From positions 17,948 through 81,947 of the forward strand of contig JAQUGO010000010.1 in NCBI GenBank assembly GCA_028684065.1: a stretch of DNA of 64,000 bases, written 5' to 3'. Made by a program: the position numbers and the translations under genes. The stretch comes from Sulfurospirillaceae bacterium. Lineage in GTDB: Bacteria > Campylobacterota > Campylobacteria > Campylobacterales > Sulfurospirillaceae. Every line of letters starts with the position of its first letter. Positions within the stretch are counted from its first letter, which is position 1. Below are positions 17,308 to 26,938 of this stretch, piece by piece. The notes under the pieces are model-generated. The model was not told where the DNA came from. It searched no databases and saw only the letters and a list, made by a program, of their open reading frames with translations.

Positions 17308-18171
17308 TTATTTCACCAAATCTTTGAGATATTGTCCATAACCATTTTTGCTTAATGGCTTAGCAATCTCTAAGACTTGCTCTTTAGTAATCCATCCGGA
17401 ATTTAAAGCAATTTCTTCCAAACACGCTATTTTGAAACTTTGGCGTTTTTCAATCATCTGAACAAACAATCCAGCTTCCATAAGGCTATCGTGTGTCCCT
17501 GTATCAAGCCATGCAAAACCACGACCTAAAATTTCAACTTTTAATTTACCTTGTTTTAAGTAAGCCTCATTGACCGCTGTGATTTCTAGTTCACCTCGTT
17601 CAGATGGCTTAACAGCCTTCGCAATTTCGATGACACTATTATTGTAAAAATAAAGCCCTGTAACGGCAAATGGTGATTTTGGATTTTGTGGTTTTTCTTC
17701 AATACTAATTGCCTTTTGGTTTTCATCAAACTCCACGACACCAAAGCGTTGTGGGTCTTTAACTTGATAGCCAAAAACGATAGCACCCTCTTCCAATTGA
17801 GCAGAGCTTTGTAACAAAGGTGTAAATCCTTGACCGTAAAAGATATTATCTCCTAGAATTAAGCAGACATTATCATTCCCTATAAACTCTTCCCCTAAAA
17901 TAAACGCTTGGGCTAAGCCATCAGGGCTTGGTTGAATTTTATAGGAAAGAGAAATGCCCCACGTACTCCCATCGCCCAAGAGTTCCTCAAATTTACCAAT
18001 ATCTTGCGGTGTGGAGATAATTAATATCTCGCGAATACCTGCTAACATCAATACCGATAACGGATAGTAAATCATCGGTTTATCGTAAATGGGCAATAAT
18101 TGCTTACTAATGGATTTAGTCACAGGATAAAGCCTTGTGCCACTCCCTCCCGCTAAGATAATGCCTTTCAT
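17308..18171 (-). CDS. rfbA: Glucose-1-phosphate thymidylyltransferase
   Basis: Makes dTDP-glucose from dTTP and glucose-1-P. At 287 residues it has the RmlA length; [18 protein letters not shown] is at the N-terminus, with [17 protein letters not shown] and [15 protein letters not shown] typical of the family. It is 1 base from rfbB and from the phosphomannomutase gene, so operon membership is clear. It is feedback-regulated by dTDP-rhamnose in relatives. No abnormal residues were seen. Confidence 0.97.
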   Translation of the reverse strand: MKGIILAGGSGTRLYPVTKSISKQLLPIYDKPMIYYPLSVLMLAGIREILIISTPQDIGKFEELLGDGSTWGISLSYKIQPSPDGLAQAFILGEEFIGNDNVCLILGDNIFYGQGFTPLLQSSAQLEEGAIVFGYQVKDPQRFGVVEFDENQKAISIEEKPQNPKSPFAVTGLYFYNNSVIEIAKAVKPSERGELEITAVNEAYLKQGKLKVEILGRGFAWLDTGTHDSLMEAGLFVQMIEKRQSFKIACLEEIALNSGWITKEQVLEIAKPLSKNGYGQYLKDLVK

Positions 18172-18172
18172 A

Positions 18173-19543
18173 TTAGTGTAACCCCTCTTTTGCTTGAAGA
18201 ATAATCTCGTTTAATTTTTGCTCGTAAAGTTTAGCATGGGCTTCATTAGTTGACTCAAAGCGTGTAACCAACACAGGGGTTGTATTGCTCGCCCTTACCA
18301 ATCCCCATCCATCACTAAAAATAACCCTAACGCCATCTACATCAACGATCTCTTTAATCACTGGAAAATCTGCAGGGGGATTTTTTAAAAGCTCTTTGAC
18401 TTTATCAACCAATGGAAACTTATCGTTCTCATTCGTCTCAACTTTAAGCTCTTCAGTCGAATAAACAACAGGAAGTTTAGCAATCTCAGCATCCACATCC
18501 AAACCATTTTTGACCATTTCAATCATACGAAGTGTGGCGTAAATCGCGTCATCGTAACCAAAATAACGGTCATTAAAGAAGAGGTGACCACTGACTTCTG
18601 CGGCAAAATCAGCATTGGTTTTGGCAATCATCACTTTAAGGTTACTGTGACCTGTTTTGTACATAATCGCATGGCCACGCTTATTAATTTCATCATACAT
18701 GACTTGAGAACATTTCACTTCGCCAATCACGGTTGGATTTTTCATAGCACTGGAGAAAAGAATCGCCATGATGTCGCCTTTGACATTGTTGTGTTTGGTT
18801 AAAAACGCCAATCTATCGGCATCTCCGTCGTAAGCAAACCCAAGGGCATATTCACCTTCAAGCTCTTTTTTGATGTCTTTTAAGTTTTTTTCGACTGTTG
18901 GGTCCGGATGATGGTTTGGAAAAGTTCCATCAGGGTCTGTAAATAAACCTTTACATGTAAAGCCTAAAGCTTTAAAAACATCTTGCACTACAACACCTGC
19001 AACACCATTTCCACAGTCGTAAACAAAAGGTTGTTTAAAGCCTTTTAAGTGGTCAAATTCTTTAATAAGATACGCGATATAACGCTCTTTAGAATTGATG
19101 AACGTTGAAGCTGTATTGTCCTCAATGCGCATTGTATAATTGGCGATAATATCACGACCAAGCGCATAAATATCTTCACCAAAAAACGGTTTTTTATCAA
19201 TCGTAATTTTAAAACCATTGTATTCGCTTGGATTGTGTGAACCAGTTATCATAATAGAGGCATTAGGGCTAATGCCGTCGAAGTTTTGAAAGTTGCTAAA
19301 GTAATTCACTGGGGTGGCAACTAGTCCCATATTAAGCACTTTGCAACCAGCTTTATTTAAACCACTGGTGAGATATTCGCACAATATAGGTGAATGCGAA
19401 CGCGCGTCATAACCGATGGCAACATAATTACCAATTTTTTTTACATGTAAGCCTAAAAAATAACCAATCAGCTTTGTCATTTGCTCATTGAGCTCTTTTT
19501 CGTAGATACCTCTAATGTCATATTCTCTAAATATTGTTTTCAA
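18173..19543 (-). CDS. manB: Phosphomannomutase/phosphoglucomutase
   Basis: Interconverts hexose 6- and 1-phosphates, giving mannose-1-P for ManC and possibly glucose-1-P for RfbA. The 456 residues show the phosphoserine loop [12 protein letters not shown], the metal loop [10 protein letters not shown] and the sugar-specificity loop AEVSGHLFF, all in the AlgC/ManB arrangement. Its ATG overlaps the end of the upstream exonuclease gene. LHVKK and FTCKG are both encoded over TTACATGTAA copies (18951 and 19441). Dual PMM/PGM specificity is likely but not proven. Confidence 0.95.
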   Translation of the reverse strand: MKTIFREYDIRGIYEKELNEQMTKLIGYFLGLHVKKIGNYVAIGYDARSHSPILCEYLTSGLNKAGCKVLNMGLVATPVNYFSNFQNFDGISPNASIMITGSHNPSEYNGFKITIDKKPFFGEDIYALGRDIIANYTMRIEDNTASTFINSKERYIAYLIKEFDHLKGFKQPFVYDCGNGVAGVVVQDVFKALGFTCKGLFTDPDGTFPNHHPDPTVEKNLKDIKKELEGEYALGFAYDGDADRLAFLTKHNNVKGDIMAILFSSAMKNPTVIGEVKCSQVMYDEINKRGHAIMYKTGHSNLKVMIAKTNADFAAEVSGHLFFNDRYFGYDDAIYATLRMIEMVKNGLDVDAEIAKLPVVYSTEELKVETNENDKFPLVDKVKELLKNPPADFPVIKEIVDVDGVRVIFSDGWGLVRASNTTPVLVTRFESTNEAHAKLYEQKLNEIILQAKEGLH

Positions 19544-20328
19544 TGGTGTTCCTTGTAAAATTCATCTTCAATTGCGATTCCAAAAGGATCTGTATAGGAC
19601 TTTTCGGCTCGTAAATTTTCTTGCATTGTAGCCAATGCACGCTGATAATCTTCTATAATTAAATTGCCTTTTAACAGTTCGTACTTCAAAAATAACCAAT
19701 ACGTATTGAGCACATCACTTTCACAATACTCTTTGATTTTTTCAATTTCTCCCGCATAAAAAAGCTCCATCACCTGATCGCCACTCACATCATATTTCCC
19801 GGGAAGACCTACCATCGAGCAGACATGGTCAAGTTTTAAACCCCGTACCGCTCCAAATTCACAAAGATGATCCATCAAATCAATATGAAAACGGTCACTA
19901 TAACGTGCTCGATAATTATCCCATTTATTCTTATTGAGTTCTCTATTTTCTTGCTCAAAATAAGCACTACATGTAAGGTTATATTGCATCGCGCGAAGCA
20001 TCAATAAAGGCATGTCAAAACTACGACCATTAAAGCTTACGAGCTTTGGATTTTTTTGATTGATGAAGTTTAAAAAGTTTTTAATCATCTTATATTCACT
20101 CTCGCCTTCGATGCTACTGACTTTACGGAAGATGCCAAAATCATCAGCAATCACGGCGGAAATAGAGACTATTTTATGAAAGGATAAGGGTAAAAAACTA
20201 CTGCCACTTTTAGCCTCTTGCTCTTGCATTGCTAAAAGTGAAACTTCTTTGTCATCGCCTTCAAAATGCAGAACATCGCGAATCAGTTTTGCATCAGGTA
20301 TGGTTTCGATATCAAATACGCAAATCAT
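19540..20328 (-). CDS. Predicted 3'-5' exonuclease of the PolB-related DEDD group (WlaX-like)
   Basis: A 262-residue protein with DnaQ/DEDD exonuclease features: Exo I FDIETIP at residues 5-11, Exo II VSFNGRSFDMPLL, and a later Exo III-like SDVLNTYWLF. It belongs to the group annotated as polymerase-B-related exonuclease and found at the edge of Campylobacterota polysaccharide loci (wlaX). It is the promoter-proximal gene of the minus-strand operon, only about 60 bases from the divergent lpxL-like gene. Why a nuclease travels with glycan genes is unknown; substrate unproven. Confidence 0.83.
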   Translation of the reverse strand: MICVFDIETIPDAKLIRDVLHFEGDDKEVSLLAMQEQEAKSGSSFLPLSFHKIVSISAVIADDFGIFRKVSSIEGESEYKMIKNFLNFINQKNPKLVSFNGRSFDMPLLMLRAMQYNLTCSAYFEQENRELNKNKWDNYRARYSDRFHIDLMDHLCEFGAVRGLKLDHVCSMVGLPGKYDVSGDQVMELFYAGEIEKIKEYCESDVLNTYWLFLKYELLKGNLIIEDYQRALATMQENLRAEKSYTDPFGIAIEDEFYKEHH

Positions 20329-20391
20329 TAAGTACCTCTTTGGCTTGATTTGGTTACAATTGTAACTAAAATCAACTATGAAAGTTATAAG

Positions 20392-21282
20392 ATGCGAGAA
20401 TATTTAGAATATTACATTGTTAAAAGTATTTTATTTTTAACCAAATTTTTACCCATTTCTTTCATCTATACTCTGTGCAAAACTATCGCCTCTTGGTTCT
20501 TCAAGCTCGATAAACGAAGGCGATCATTGACTCTTAAAAACTTGCATCTTGCCTTTCCTCAAAAATCTGAATCTGAAATTTTGGCTTTGGCTTACAAAGC
20601 CTATGAAAGTGTTGCTATTACTCTTGCTGAGACCCTTTTGATGTACCACGAACGCCTTGATATTGATACAATGATCGCCAATAAAGAGGAAATTCTAGCA
20701 CGCATTGACCATTATCTTGCCAATAATAATCGCGGAAAACTAATGATAACAGGCCATTTTAGCAACTGGGAACTTTTGGCTCATTTTTTTGCCAAACACG
20801 GACACCCTACAAAAAATATTGCACGCAGAGGTAACAATCATTTAATTGATGAAAATATTATTTTACGGTTTAGGCAACGTTACGGCAATACCCATATTTA
20901 CAAAAAAAATGCCATTATTAGTCTTGTAAAAACACTTAAAGTGGGTGGTATGGTCTCATTATTGTTTGACCAAAAAGCCAGTGGCGTTAATACCATTAAA
21001 ACGCACTTTTTTGGACAAGAAGTTGATACCATTGATATTATCGCTCAACTTAAACGAAAATTTAACCCCTTAGTATTCCCAACATTTATCGCAAGGCTTC
21101 CTGATGGCAGATACAATGTCATCATGCAAGACCCTGTTGAGTACCTCGCAGAAGAAACAATGGAGCCAGCAGAGCAAATCATCGCAATGTCACAACGCTA
21201 CAATGACATTCTTGAGGAACTGATTAAACAGTACCCTGAACAATGGTTTTGGATGCACAATCGTTGGAGACTCCCTCAGTGA
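20392..21282 (+). CDS. Lipid A biosynthesis late acyltransferase (LpxL/HtrB-like)
   Basis: Inner-membrane enzyme adding a secondary acyl chain to Kdo2-lipid A. About 296 residues from the ATG at 20392, which directly precedes a hydrophobic N-terminal anchor (YYIVKSILFLTKFLPISF). The catalytic HxxxxE appears as GHFSNWELL, and VSLLFDQKASGVNT matches the conserved second block. A reading from 20350 adds 14 residues without family support. It opens the plus-strand operon and overlaps the next gene by 4 bases (GTGA). This ties the locus to LPS rather than to capsule alone. Confidence 0.92.
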   Translation: MREYLEYYIVKSILFLTKFLPISFIYTLCKTIASWFFKLDKRRRSLTLKNLHLAFPQKSESEILALAYKAYESVAITLAETLLMYHERLDIDTMIANKEEILARIDHYLANNNRGKLMITGHFSNWELLAHFFAKHGHPTKNIARRGNNHLIDENIILRFRQRYGNTHIYKKNAIISLVKTLKVGGMVSLLFDQKASGVNTIKTHFFGQEVDTIDIIAQLKRKFNPLVFPTFIARLPDGRYNVIMQDPVEYLAEETMEPAEQIIAMSQRYNDILEELIKQYPEQWFWMHNRWRLPQ

Positions 21283-22172
21283 CTATCCTTATCTTAAGTG
21301 ATGGTAGAGCTGGACACGTCAACCAATCTATCGCTTTTGCAAAACACTTACACGCCACATATGAAGTCATTTCCATTAAGTATTCATGTCAAGCATACAA
21401 AATGCTCTCTTATCTTTTGGATAAACTTTATTTCTACACTGCGTGTATCTTTAAATATGACATGCCACAGAAAGATAACTATGATGTGATTGTTTGCGCC
21501 GGTTCTACAACATACTATGCCGCAAAGGTATTGGCGAGAAGGATGCACACCCCAGCGATTACAATGATGCTACCGAAAGGGTACCGCTACGATTTTGATA
21601 CGATTTTTGCCCAAATGCACGATAATCCGCCACTTCAACATAACATCATTCCTTTACCTGCTAATTTTAGTTACGTAGAACCTAAAGGTCTTTTTGTCCC
21701 TAAAAGCAAATCCGTAGGCCTTATTATCGGTGGAAATAATGCGCTTTTTACGATGGATAAAGCTAGAATGAAAAGCCAACTCGATTTTATTTTCACGCAC
21801 TTTGCAGACTACGAGATTGCTGTTACCACCTCACCCAGAACTCCTAAAGAAATTGAGAGCTTAGTAGAGAGCTACCCTTTTGCGTACAGCGTGATTTTCT
21901 CCCAAAATAAGATGAACCCAATTGCGGATTTCCTGCACCACTGCGAGGTTGTTTTTATCACAATGGACTCAACATCCATGATCAGTGAAGCCATTAGTTA
22001 TGGTGCTTCGTGCATCGAAATTTTACCACTAGACAATACCCAAAACACTAAATTTTATACGATGGTGCAAACCCTAGAGCGTGAAGGTTATCTGCATATT
22101 TTCAATGACTCAGTGGCTTTAAACAATCGTAAAATCAATTTTGAGACCTACGCACAAAGGCTCAACGTATGA
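21279..22172 (+). CDS. ELM1-family protein (putative GT-B-like LPS locus protein)
   Basis: About 297 residues from a GTG overlapping the lpxL-like stop, with GGAG 10 bases upstream. ILILSDGRAGHVNQSIAFAK at the start, ITMMLPKGYRYDFD and FITMDSTSMISEAISYGASC match the family named for plant mitochondrial fission protein ELM1. Bacterial members sit in LPS loci, and the layout recalls a GT-B fold with an acceptor domain and a C-terminal donor-like domain. Biochemical role is unknown; a transferase acting on lipid A or core is plausible. It overlaps the next GT4 gene by 4 bases. Confidence 0.8.
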   Translation: MTILILSDGRAGHVNQSIAFAKHLHATYEVISIKYSCQAYKMLSYLLDKLYFYTACIFKYDMPQKDNYDVIVCAGSTTYYAAKVLARRMHTPAITMMLPKGYRYDFDTIFAQMHDNPPLQHNIIPLPANFSYVEPKGLFVPKSKSVGLIIGGNNALFTMDKARMKSQLDFIFTHFADYEIAVTTSPRTPKEIESLVESYPFAYSVIFSQNKMNPIADFLHHCEVVFITMDSTSMISEAISYGASCIEILPLDNTQNTKFYTMVQTLEREGYLHIFNDSVALNNRKINFETYAQRLNV

Positions 22173-23254
22173 AAATCGTTCAACTCATTCCTGAGCTCAA
22201 TGAAGGTGGCGTGGAAAGAGGTGTGGTAGAGCTTTCACGGGAGCTGGTCAAGCAGGGATTTGAAAGCGTTGTGATTAGCAATGGAGGCAAATTAGTCAAT
22301 CAATTGCAAAACGATGGGGCTTCACATGTAAAGGTGAATGTCTGTTCCAAAAACATCCTCACAGCACCTTGGCGCATCTGGAAACTTTACCAAGCACTTC
22401 AAAATATCAAGCCTAACCTTTTACATGTAAGAAGTCGCGTACCCGCGTGGATGGTCTTTTTTGCTAATAAGCTTTTACACCTTCCCATTGTTTCAACGGT
22501 GCATGGATTTAATTCGGTGAGTGCTTATAGCAAAATCATGACCAAAGGCGATCATGTTATCTGCGTCAGCAATGCCATCAAAATCTACATTCAAAAACAT
22601 TACCATACACCTGAAACCAAAATTACCATTATCCCACGCGGCGTGGATTTGGAAAAATTTAATCCCAACAATCTCGATAGCGTTTTTATAGATGAATTTA
22701 AAAAACACTATAATCTCAAAGAAAAATGGATTGTTTCAACAGTTGGCAGAATCACACAACTCAAAGATTTAGAAACTTTTATAGAAGCAATTGCTATACT
22801 AAAAAAAGATTTTCCAAATGTTATAGGATTAATTGTTGGCGGGGTCAGAGAAGATAAGCAAACGTACTTTGCCTCACTCCAAAACCTTGTGAACTCTTTA
22901 CATGTCAAAGAACATATCCATTTTTGTGGGAGCACTAACAATGTGGCGGAAGTGTATGCCTTAAGTGATGTCATCATCAGCAGCTCCAAAAAACCGGAAA
23001 GTTTTGGTAGAAGTGTTGCCGAAGCTATTGCGCTTAATACACCTGTTGTTGCGACCAATCACGGCGGTGTTCTTGACATCGTACAAGAAGGGGTTAATGG
23101 TTATTTTACGCCTATTGGGGATGCAGAGGGTTTGGCTCTAAAAATTGTCAATGCAAAAGATTTACACTTTAATGGATATGACTATATTCAAAATAATTTC
23201 TCTTTAGAACAAATGGTTACTAAAACTATACAAATATACGAAAGGTTACTATGA
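22169..23254 (+). CDS. Glycosyltransferase family 4 (WaaG-like core transferase)
   Basis: A 361-residue GT-B enzyme. The N-terminal domain begins IVQLIPELNEGGVERGVVEL, the linker STVGRITQLKDLETFIEA marks the C-terminal domain, and PESFGRSVAEAIALNTPVVA carries the donor-binding Glu pair. Its position between lipid A acylation and WaaL genes points to LPS core assembly. Two near or perfect TTACATGTAA copies (22322 and 22421) encode HVKV and LHVRS. Donor sugar unknown. It overlaps both neighbours by 4 bases, a tightly coupled operon. Confidence 0.9.
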   Translation: MKIVQLIPELNEGGVERGVVELSRELVKQGFESVVISNGGKLVNQLQNDGASHVKVNVCSKNILTAPWRIWKLYQALQNIKPNLLHVRSRVPAWMVFFANKLLHLPIVSTVHGFNSVSAYSKIMTKGDHVICVSNAIKIYIQKHYHTPETKITIIPRGVDLEKFNPNNLDSVFIDEFKKHYNLKEKWIVSTVGRITQLKDLETFIEAIAILKKDFPNVIGLIVGGVREDKQTYFASLQNLVNSLHVKEHIHFCGSTNNVAEVYALSDVIISSSKKPESFGRSVAEAIALNTPVVATNHGGVLDIVQEGVNGYFTPIGDAEGLALKIVNAKDLHFNGYDYIQNNFSLEQMVTKTIQIYERLL

Positions 23255-24243
23255 GAATAATACATTGCGCACCTTTTAATGTTGTCACCAAACTTGGCGC
23301 TGCGCTTTATTCAAATCCCGTCAAAATTTCGCACGGCTTTGTTGAAAATGGTCACTATGTACATAACTTTGACTATAGGGATGCAGCACGCTATTACTCT
23401 TTTTTCAATAGCAAAAAGAATGGCGCACGCAAGATGAATCAGCTTTTTTTAGAATGCATCGAAGCCATTCAACCAGACCTCGTGATTTTTGGTCACGCTA
23501 AATTAATTGATGAAGAAACCTTTGCTCTTCTGAAAAGAAAAAATATCAAAATGATTTTATGGTATAACGATATGGTTGTAGAAAATCATCTCAAAAACTG
23601 TGGATATCTCTTTGATTTAGTATTTGCTACAGGTGCTGGCGATATTTTAAAACAGTTTAAAACGTTTAATCCAAATGCCTTTTTCTTACCCAATCCTGTC
23701 AATATTAATATGGAAAAATATCAAGCTTTTGCTTGTGAACAGCCCTATGATCTTTTGTTTACAGGTAGAAAAGATGAACAAAGAAAATATTTTATAGATT
23801 TAATTCATACCCATCTGCCCGATATTAAAAGCACTATTTTAGGGCAGACAGATGAAACAACGGTCATTGGTGATGAGTATTTTCAGTTTATTCGCAATGC
23901 AAAAGTCTGTTTAAATCACAACAGAGATATGTATATGAATAATCAGTGGTATACCTCAGATCGTTTGATGCACATTCTAGGAAATGGTGCATTTTGTCTC
24001 AGTCGCCCTATTATTAATGGTGAAGATTTTTTTGAAGACAAACTGGACCATTACAACGACTTTGAAGAGATGCAGTCAAAGCTATTATATTTTCTAGACA
24101 ATGTGTCCGAGCGAACTCAAAAAGCACAATGGCTCCACAGTAGAGTGCATGAACTATTCAATACTAAACGTGTCAGTGGGTATATCCTTGACGTATTAGT
24201 CCAGAATTCAAAGCAACTCAAGCAATACGAATGGTGGAAATAA
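23251..24243 (+). CDS. CgeB-like glycosyltransferase (first of a paralogous pair)
   Basis: A 330-residue protein with a short N-terminal Rossmann-like domain (IIHCAPFNVVTKLGAALYSN) and a C-terminal half resembling the CgeB/Glyco_trans_1_2 type (LLFTGRKDEQRKYF, AKVCLNHNRD, SDRLMHILGNGAFCLSR). It shares its layout with the gene at 25476: a similar opening, then GHYVHNFDYRDAARYYSF and a KMNQLFLECIEAI-like helix. The pair flanks the WaaL-like gene. Probably a core or O-unit transferase; donor and acceptor unknown. Confidence 0.78.
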   Translation: MRIIHCAPFNVVTKLGAALYSNPVKISHGFVENGHYVHNFDYRDAARYYSFFNSKKNGARKMNQLFLECIEAIQPDLVIFGHAKLIDEETFALLKRKNIKMILWYNDMVVENHLKNCGYLFDLVFATGAGDILKQFKTFNPNAFFLPNPVNINMEKYQAFACEQPYDLLFTGRKDEQRKYFIDLIHTHLPDIKSTILGQTDETTVIGDEYFQFIRNAKVCLNHNRDMYMNNQWYTSDRLMHILGNGAFCLSRPIINGEDFFEDKLDHYNDFEEMQSKLLYFLDNVSERTQKAQWLHSRVHELFNTKRVSGYILDVLVQNSKQLKQYEWWK

Positions 24244-25475
24244 AAACGATGCCAATGCAAGCAACTAAGCGGGATTATCTTAAAGATTTTCATCTATTAC
24301 AAGGGATGCTCATTTTATGGATTTTATTTATTCCTTTAAAAAACACATTGTATCAGATTAGTGTTATTCTAATAATTCTTATGTTTGTATACCATATCAT
24401 TCAATTTCAGACATATAAAACTCTGCGTATAATTTTCACTCATACCAAAAGTATTTTCTTTGGATTAGGTATGATTATGCTCAGCATGCTCATATCCTCT
24501 CTTCTAGGCTTAGATCCATCAAAAAACTTCATTGATTTGCTCAAATTTTTCTATCGTTTTGTTGCTATTCTTTTTATCTTGCTCTATTTTTATCAACAAC
24601 AATTTTTCAATCGAAAATTTTGTGTTACTGTTATTCTCATTACGTTAACACTCTATGCATTAGATGGACTTTATCAATACGTTACACACTATGATCTACT
24701 TTTTCACAAACCTTTAGAGAAAGGTGGACTTATTGGTCCTATGTTTAGTCGCAATATTTTTGGATTATTTATGGCATGTTATGCCTCTTTATTATTTTAT
24801 AGTATGGTAACTTTTCAAACAATACGATATCCCTTTCTTTTAAAGACTATTCTAGTTTTTCTTTTTTTCTTATCATTATTTCTTCTTTTTCACTCTTTAT
24901 CGCGAGCTTCTTGGGTAGCGTTTGCAATTTTTATTGTTTTATATGCTCTCTTTAATGCCAAACAAATATTGCTTTCAAAAAAGAATCTCTTCTTTTTAAT
25001 GCTACTATTAGCTGGAGTTTTCGCCCTTTTTGACTTTAGTCCTGCACTGATGAATCGTTTTCAATCACTCCTACAAGGTCAAGATGCCAATAGATTTGCG
25101 ATTTGGAAAGAAACGTTGGCCTTAATTTCACATCGTTTATGGTTTGGATATGGCGTAGATGCATCCATTACACTGCTCAAAATATCTGTTAAGCACGTAC
25201 ACAATATGATATTAGAAATAGCCCTTTATCTTGGGATTTTTGGTATTATCGGCTATGCAGTGCTCCTAGGAAGCGTCTACAAAACAATCTACATTATTAA
25301 ACAGTACCATTATGCTTTTTTTCTCACCTCTTTCTTGGTTTTATTACAATTTGATGGCGGTTTAGTGAATAGTAAAGTACATCTTTCAATTTTCGTTGTA
25401 TATCTTTGGTTTATCTCTTCACATGGTATCGATACAATCATCATCTCTAATCATACTCAAAAGATGGAATCTTAA
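24231..25475 (+). CDS. waaL: O-antigen ligase/polymerase (WaaL/Wzy_C family)
   Basis: A polytopic membrane protein (414 residues, about 10-12 hydrophobic segments) with a large periplasmic loop in the C-terminal third containing NRFAIWKETLALISHRLWFG and the following VKHVHNMILEIALYLG, the Wzy_C/WaaL signature with its conserved His. It should transfer completed O antigen from undecaprenyl-PP to lipid A-core, or act as polymerase. No other Wzy candidate was seen in the window. ATG 24231 overlaps the previous gene; ATG 24249 with GGTGGA upstream is an equally good start. Confidence 0.85.
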   Translation: MVEIKTMPMQATKRDYLKDFHLLQGMLILWILFIPLKNTLYQISVILIILMFVYHIIQFQTYKTLRIIFTHTKSIFFGLGMIMLSMLISSLLGLDPSKNFIDLLKFFYRFVAILFILLYFYQQQFFNRKFCVTVILITLTLYALDGLYQYVTHYDLLFHKPLEKGGLIGPMFSRNIFGLFMACYASLLFYSMVTFQTIRYPFLLKTILVFLFFLSLFLLFHSLSRASWVAFAIFIVLYALFNAKQILLSKKNLFFLMLLLAGVFALFDFSPALMNRFQSLLQGQDANRFAIWKETLALISHRLWFGYGVDASITLLKISVKHVHNMILEIALYLGIFGIIGYAVLLGSVYKTIYIIKQYHYAFFLTSFLVLLQFDGGLVNSKVHLSIFVVYLWFISSHGIDTIIISNHTQKMES

Positions 25476-26543
25476 ATGAATCACCCTTTAAAAATAGTCC
25501 ACTGTGCTAATTTCAGTTACCCTTACAATGGTAAAGTCTTTTACGCAACTGATCGAAAAGTCTCTTATGGCCTGATGGCACAAGGTCATTTTGTCTATGA
25601 TTTTAGTTACAGAGATACGGCTAAAGCACAACGTTTTTTAGGCTTTAAAAGAAATAGCCTCGATAAGATGAATTTGGACTTGATTGAAACGTGTAAAAAT
25701 ATAGAGCCCGATCTGTTGCTCCTTGCAAAATCAGAGTTTATCTATCCTTCAACCTTGATAACTATTAAAAAACTCTTACCTACTATCAAAATTGCCAAAT
25801 GGTTTGTTGATTTTTTAAATAAAGAAGGAGAGCAGTTTTTTCAACAATTTCAGTATATTGATTATTTTTTCCAAACATCTGCAGCAGAACTTCCGAGTCT
25901 TTCCCAAAGATTCCCCCATCTACGCTGTGCGTATATGCCCAATATCACCGACCCAGCCATTGATAGCTTAATCATTAATAATAACAAAGAATATGACATT
26001 ATTTACATTGCAAGAGACCACAAAGAGGATGTGAGGTATAAATTTGCCTTAGCCCTTAATAACTTTTGCAATGAGCATAATTTGACCATCAAGATTTATG
26101 CATCACTTGGGAATCCTCCCATTTTTTGGCATTTATACTATCAAGAAATTAGTAAAGCAAAAATTGCTATTAACTTTAACCGTGAAGATTTCTTAGAAGG
26201 TGAAAATAAACAAAAATTTATGGGCTCCTCCGATAGAATGAACCATTTTATGGGAATAGGCACATGTACCTTTTCGCCTAAGATACATGGCTTAGACACG
26301 CTTTATCAAGATGGCGTTGACGTTGTTTATTTTGATGGGGTGGACGATTGTTTTCGTAAAATTCAAACATACCTTAAAAATGATGCCTATAAGCAAATCG
26401 CTATCTCTGGCAATGCTAAAGCATACGCTGTTTCTAATGCAAAAAAAGTCACACAATTTATGATAGAAAGTATTTTTGAAAAATCTTACAGCCAAATGTA
26501 CGAGTGGCAACATCTCACGTATAAAGTAGGAAATACATTATGA
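25476..26543 (+). CDS. CgeB-like glycosyltransferase (second of a paralogous pair)
   Basis: A 355-residue relative of the protein at 23251. It opens KIVHCANFSYPYNGKVFYAT and has GHFVYDFSYRDTAKAQRF and KMNLDLIETCKNIEPDL where the first has closely similar segments. The C-terminal half includes YDIIYIARDHKEDVRYKF, KIAINFNRED and SSDRMNHFMGIGTCTFSPK. The latter matches the donor-site SDRLMHILGNGAFCLSR of its paralogue. The two probably arose by duplication and add related sugars. It overlaps the downstream cupin gene by 4 bases. Specificity unknown. Confidence 0.78.
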   Translation: MNHPLKIVHCANFSYPYNGKVFYATDRKVSYGLMAQGHFVYDFSYRDTAKAQRFLGFKRNSLDKMNLDLIETCKNIEPDLLLLAKSEFIYPSTLITIKKLLPTIKIAKWFVDFLNKEGEQFFQQFQYIDYFFQTSAAELPSLSQRFPHLRCAYMPNITDPAIDSLIINNNKEYDIIYIARDHKEDVRYKFALALNNFCNEHNLTIKIYASLGNPPIFWHLYYQEISKAKIAINFNREDFLEGENKQKFMGSSDRMNHFMGIGTCTFSPKIHGLDTLYQDGVDVVYFDGVDDCFRKIQTYLKNDAYKQIAISGNAKAYAVSNAKKVTQFMIESIFEKSYSQMYEWQHLTYKVGNTL

Positions 26544-26938
26544 AAATTAAAATGATTGATTTCAAAATTATGGGAGACGAACGAGGCTCTTTAATTGCCT
26601 TGGAAGAACATCATAATGTCCCTTTTGATGTTAAAAGAATCTATTATATCTTTGGTACTAAAAAAGATGTCCGCAGAGGTTATCATGCCCATCGTGATTT
26701 AAAGCAACTTGCGATTTGCATCAGCGGAAGTTGTAAATTTTTACTGGATGATGGTAAAAACAAACAGCATATTGAACTCAATTCTCCTACTCATGGGCTT
26801 TTAATTGAGGGCTTAATTTGGCGAGAGATGTATGATTTTAGTGACAACTGTGTTTTAATGGTATTAGCAGATAATTATTATACTGCTAATGATTATATAC
26901 GAGATTATGAACAATTTTTACAAGAAAGTTTAAAATGA
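26540..26938 (+). CDS. dTDP-6-deoxy-hex-4-ulose 3,4-ketoisomerase (FdtA/QdtA-like cupin)
   Basis: A 132-residue single-domain cupin that shifts the keto group of dTDP-4-keto-6-deoxyglucose from C4 to C3, giving the substrate for 3-amination. Family markers are DERGSLIALEEHHNVPFDVK, RIYYIFGTKKDVRRGYHAHR with the active-site histidines, and LLIEGLIWREMYDFS. FdtA (Fuc3N) and QdtA (Qui3N) differ only in C4 stereochemistry, which I cannot resolve by eye. It begins a three-gene overlapping cassette with the formyltransferase and aminotransferase genes. Confidence 0.92.
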   Translation: MKIKMIDFKIMGDERGSLIALEEHHNVPFDVKRIYYIFGTKKDVRRGYHAHRDLKQLAICISGSCKFLLDDGKNKQHIELNSPTHGLLIEGLIWREMYDFSDNCVLMVLADNYYTANDYIRDYEQFLQESLK

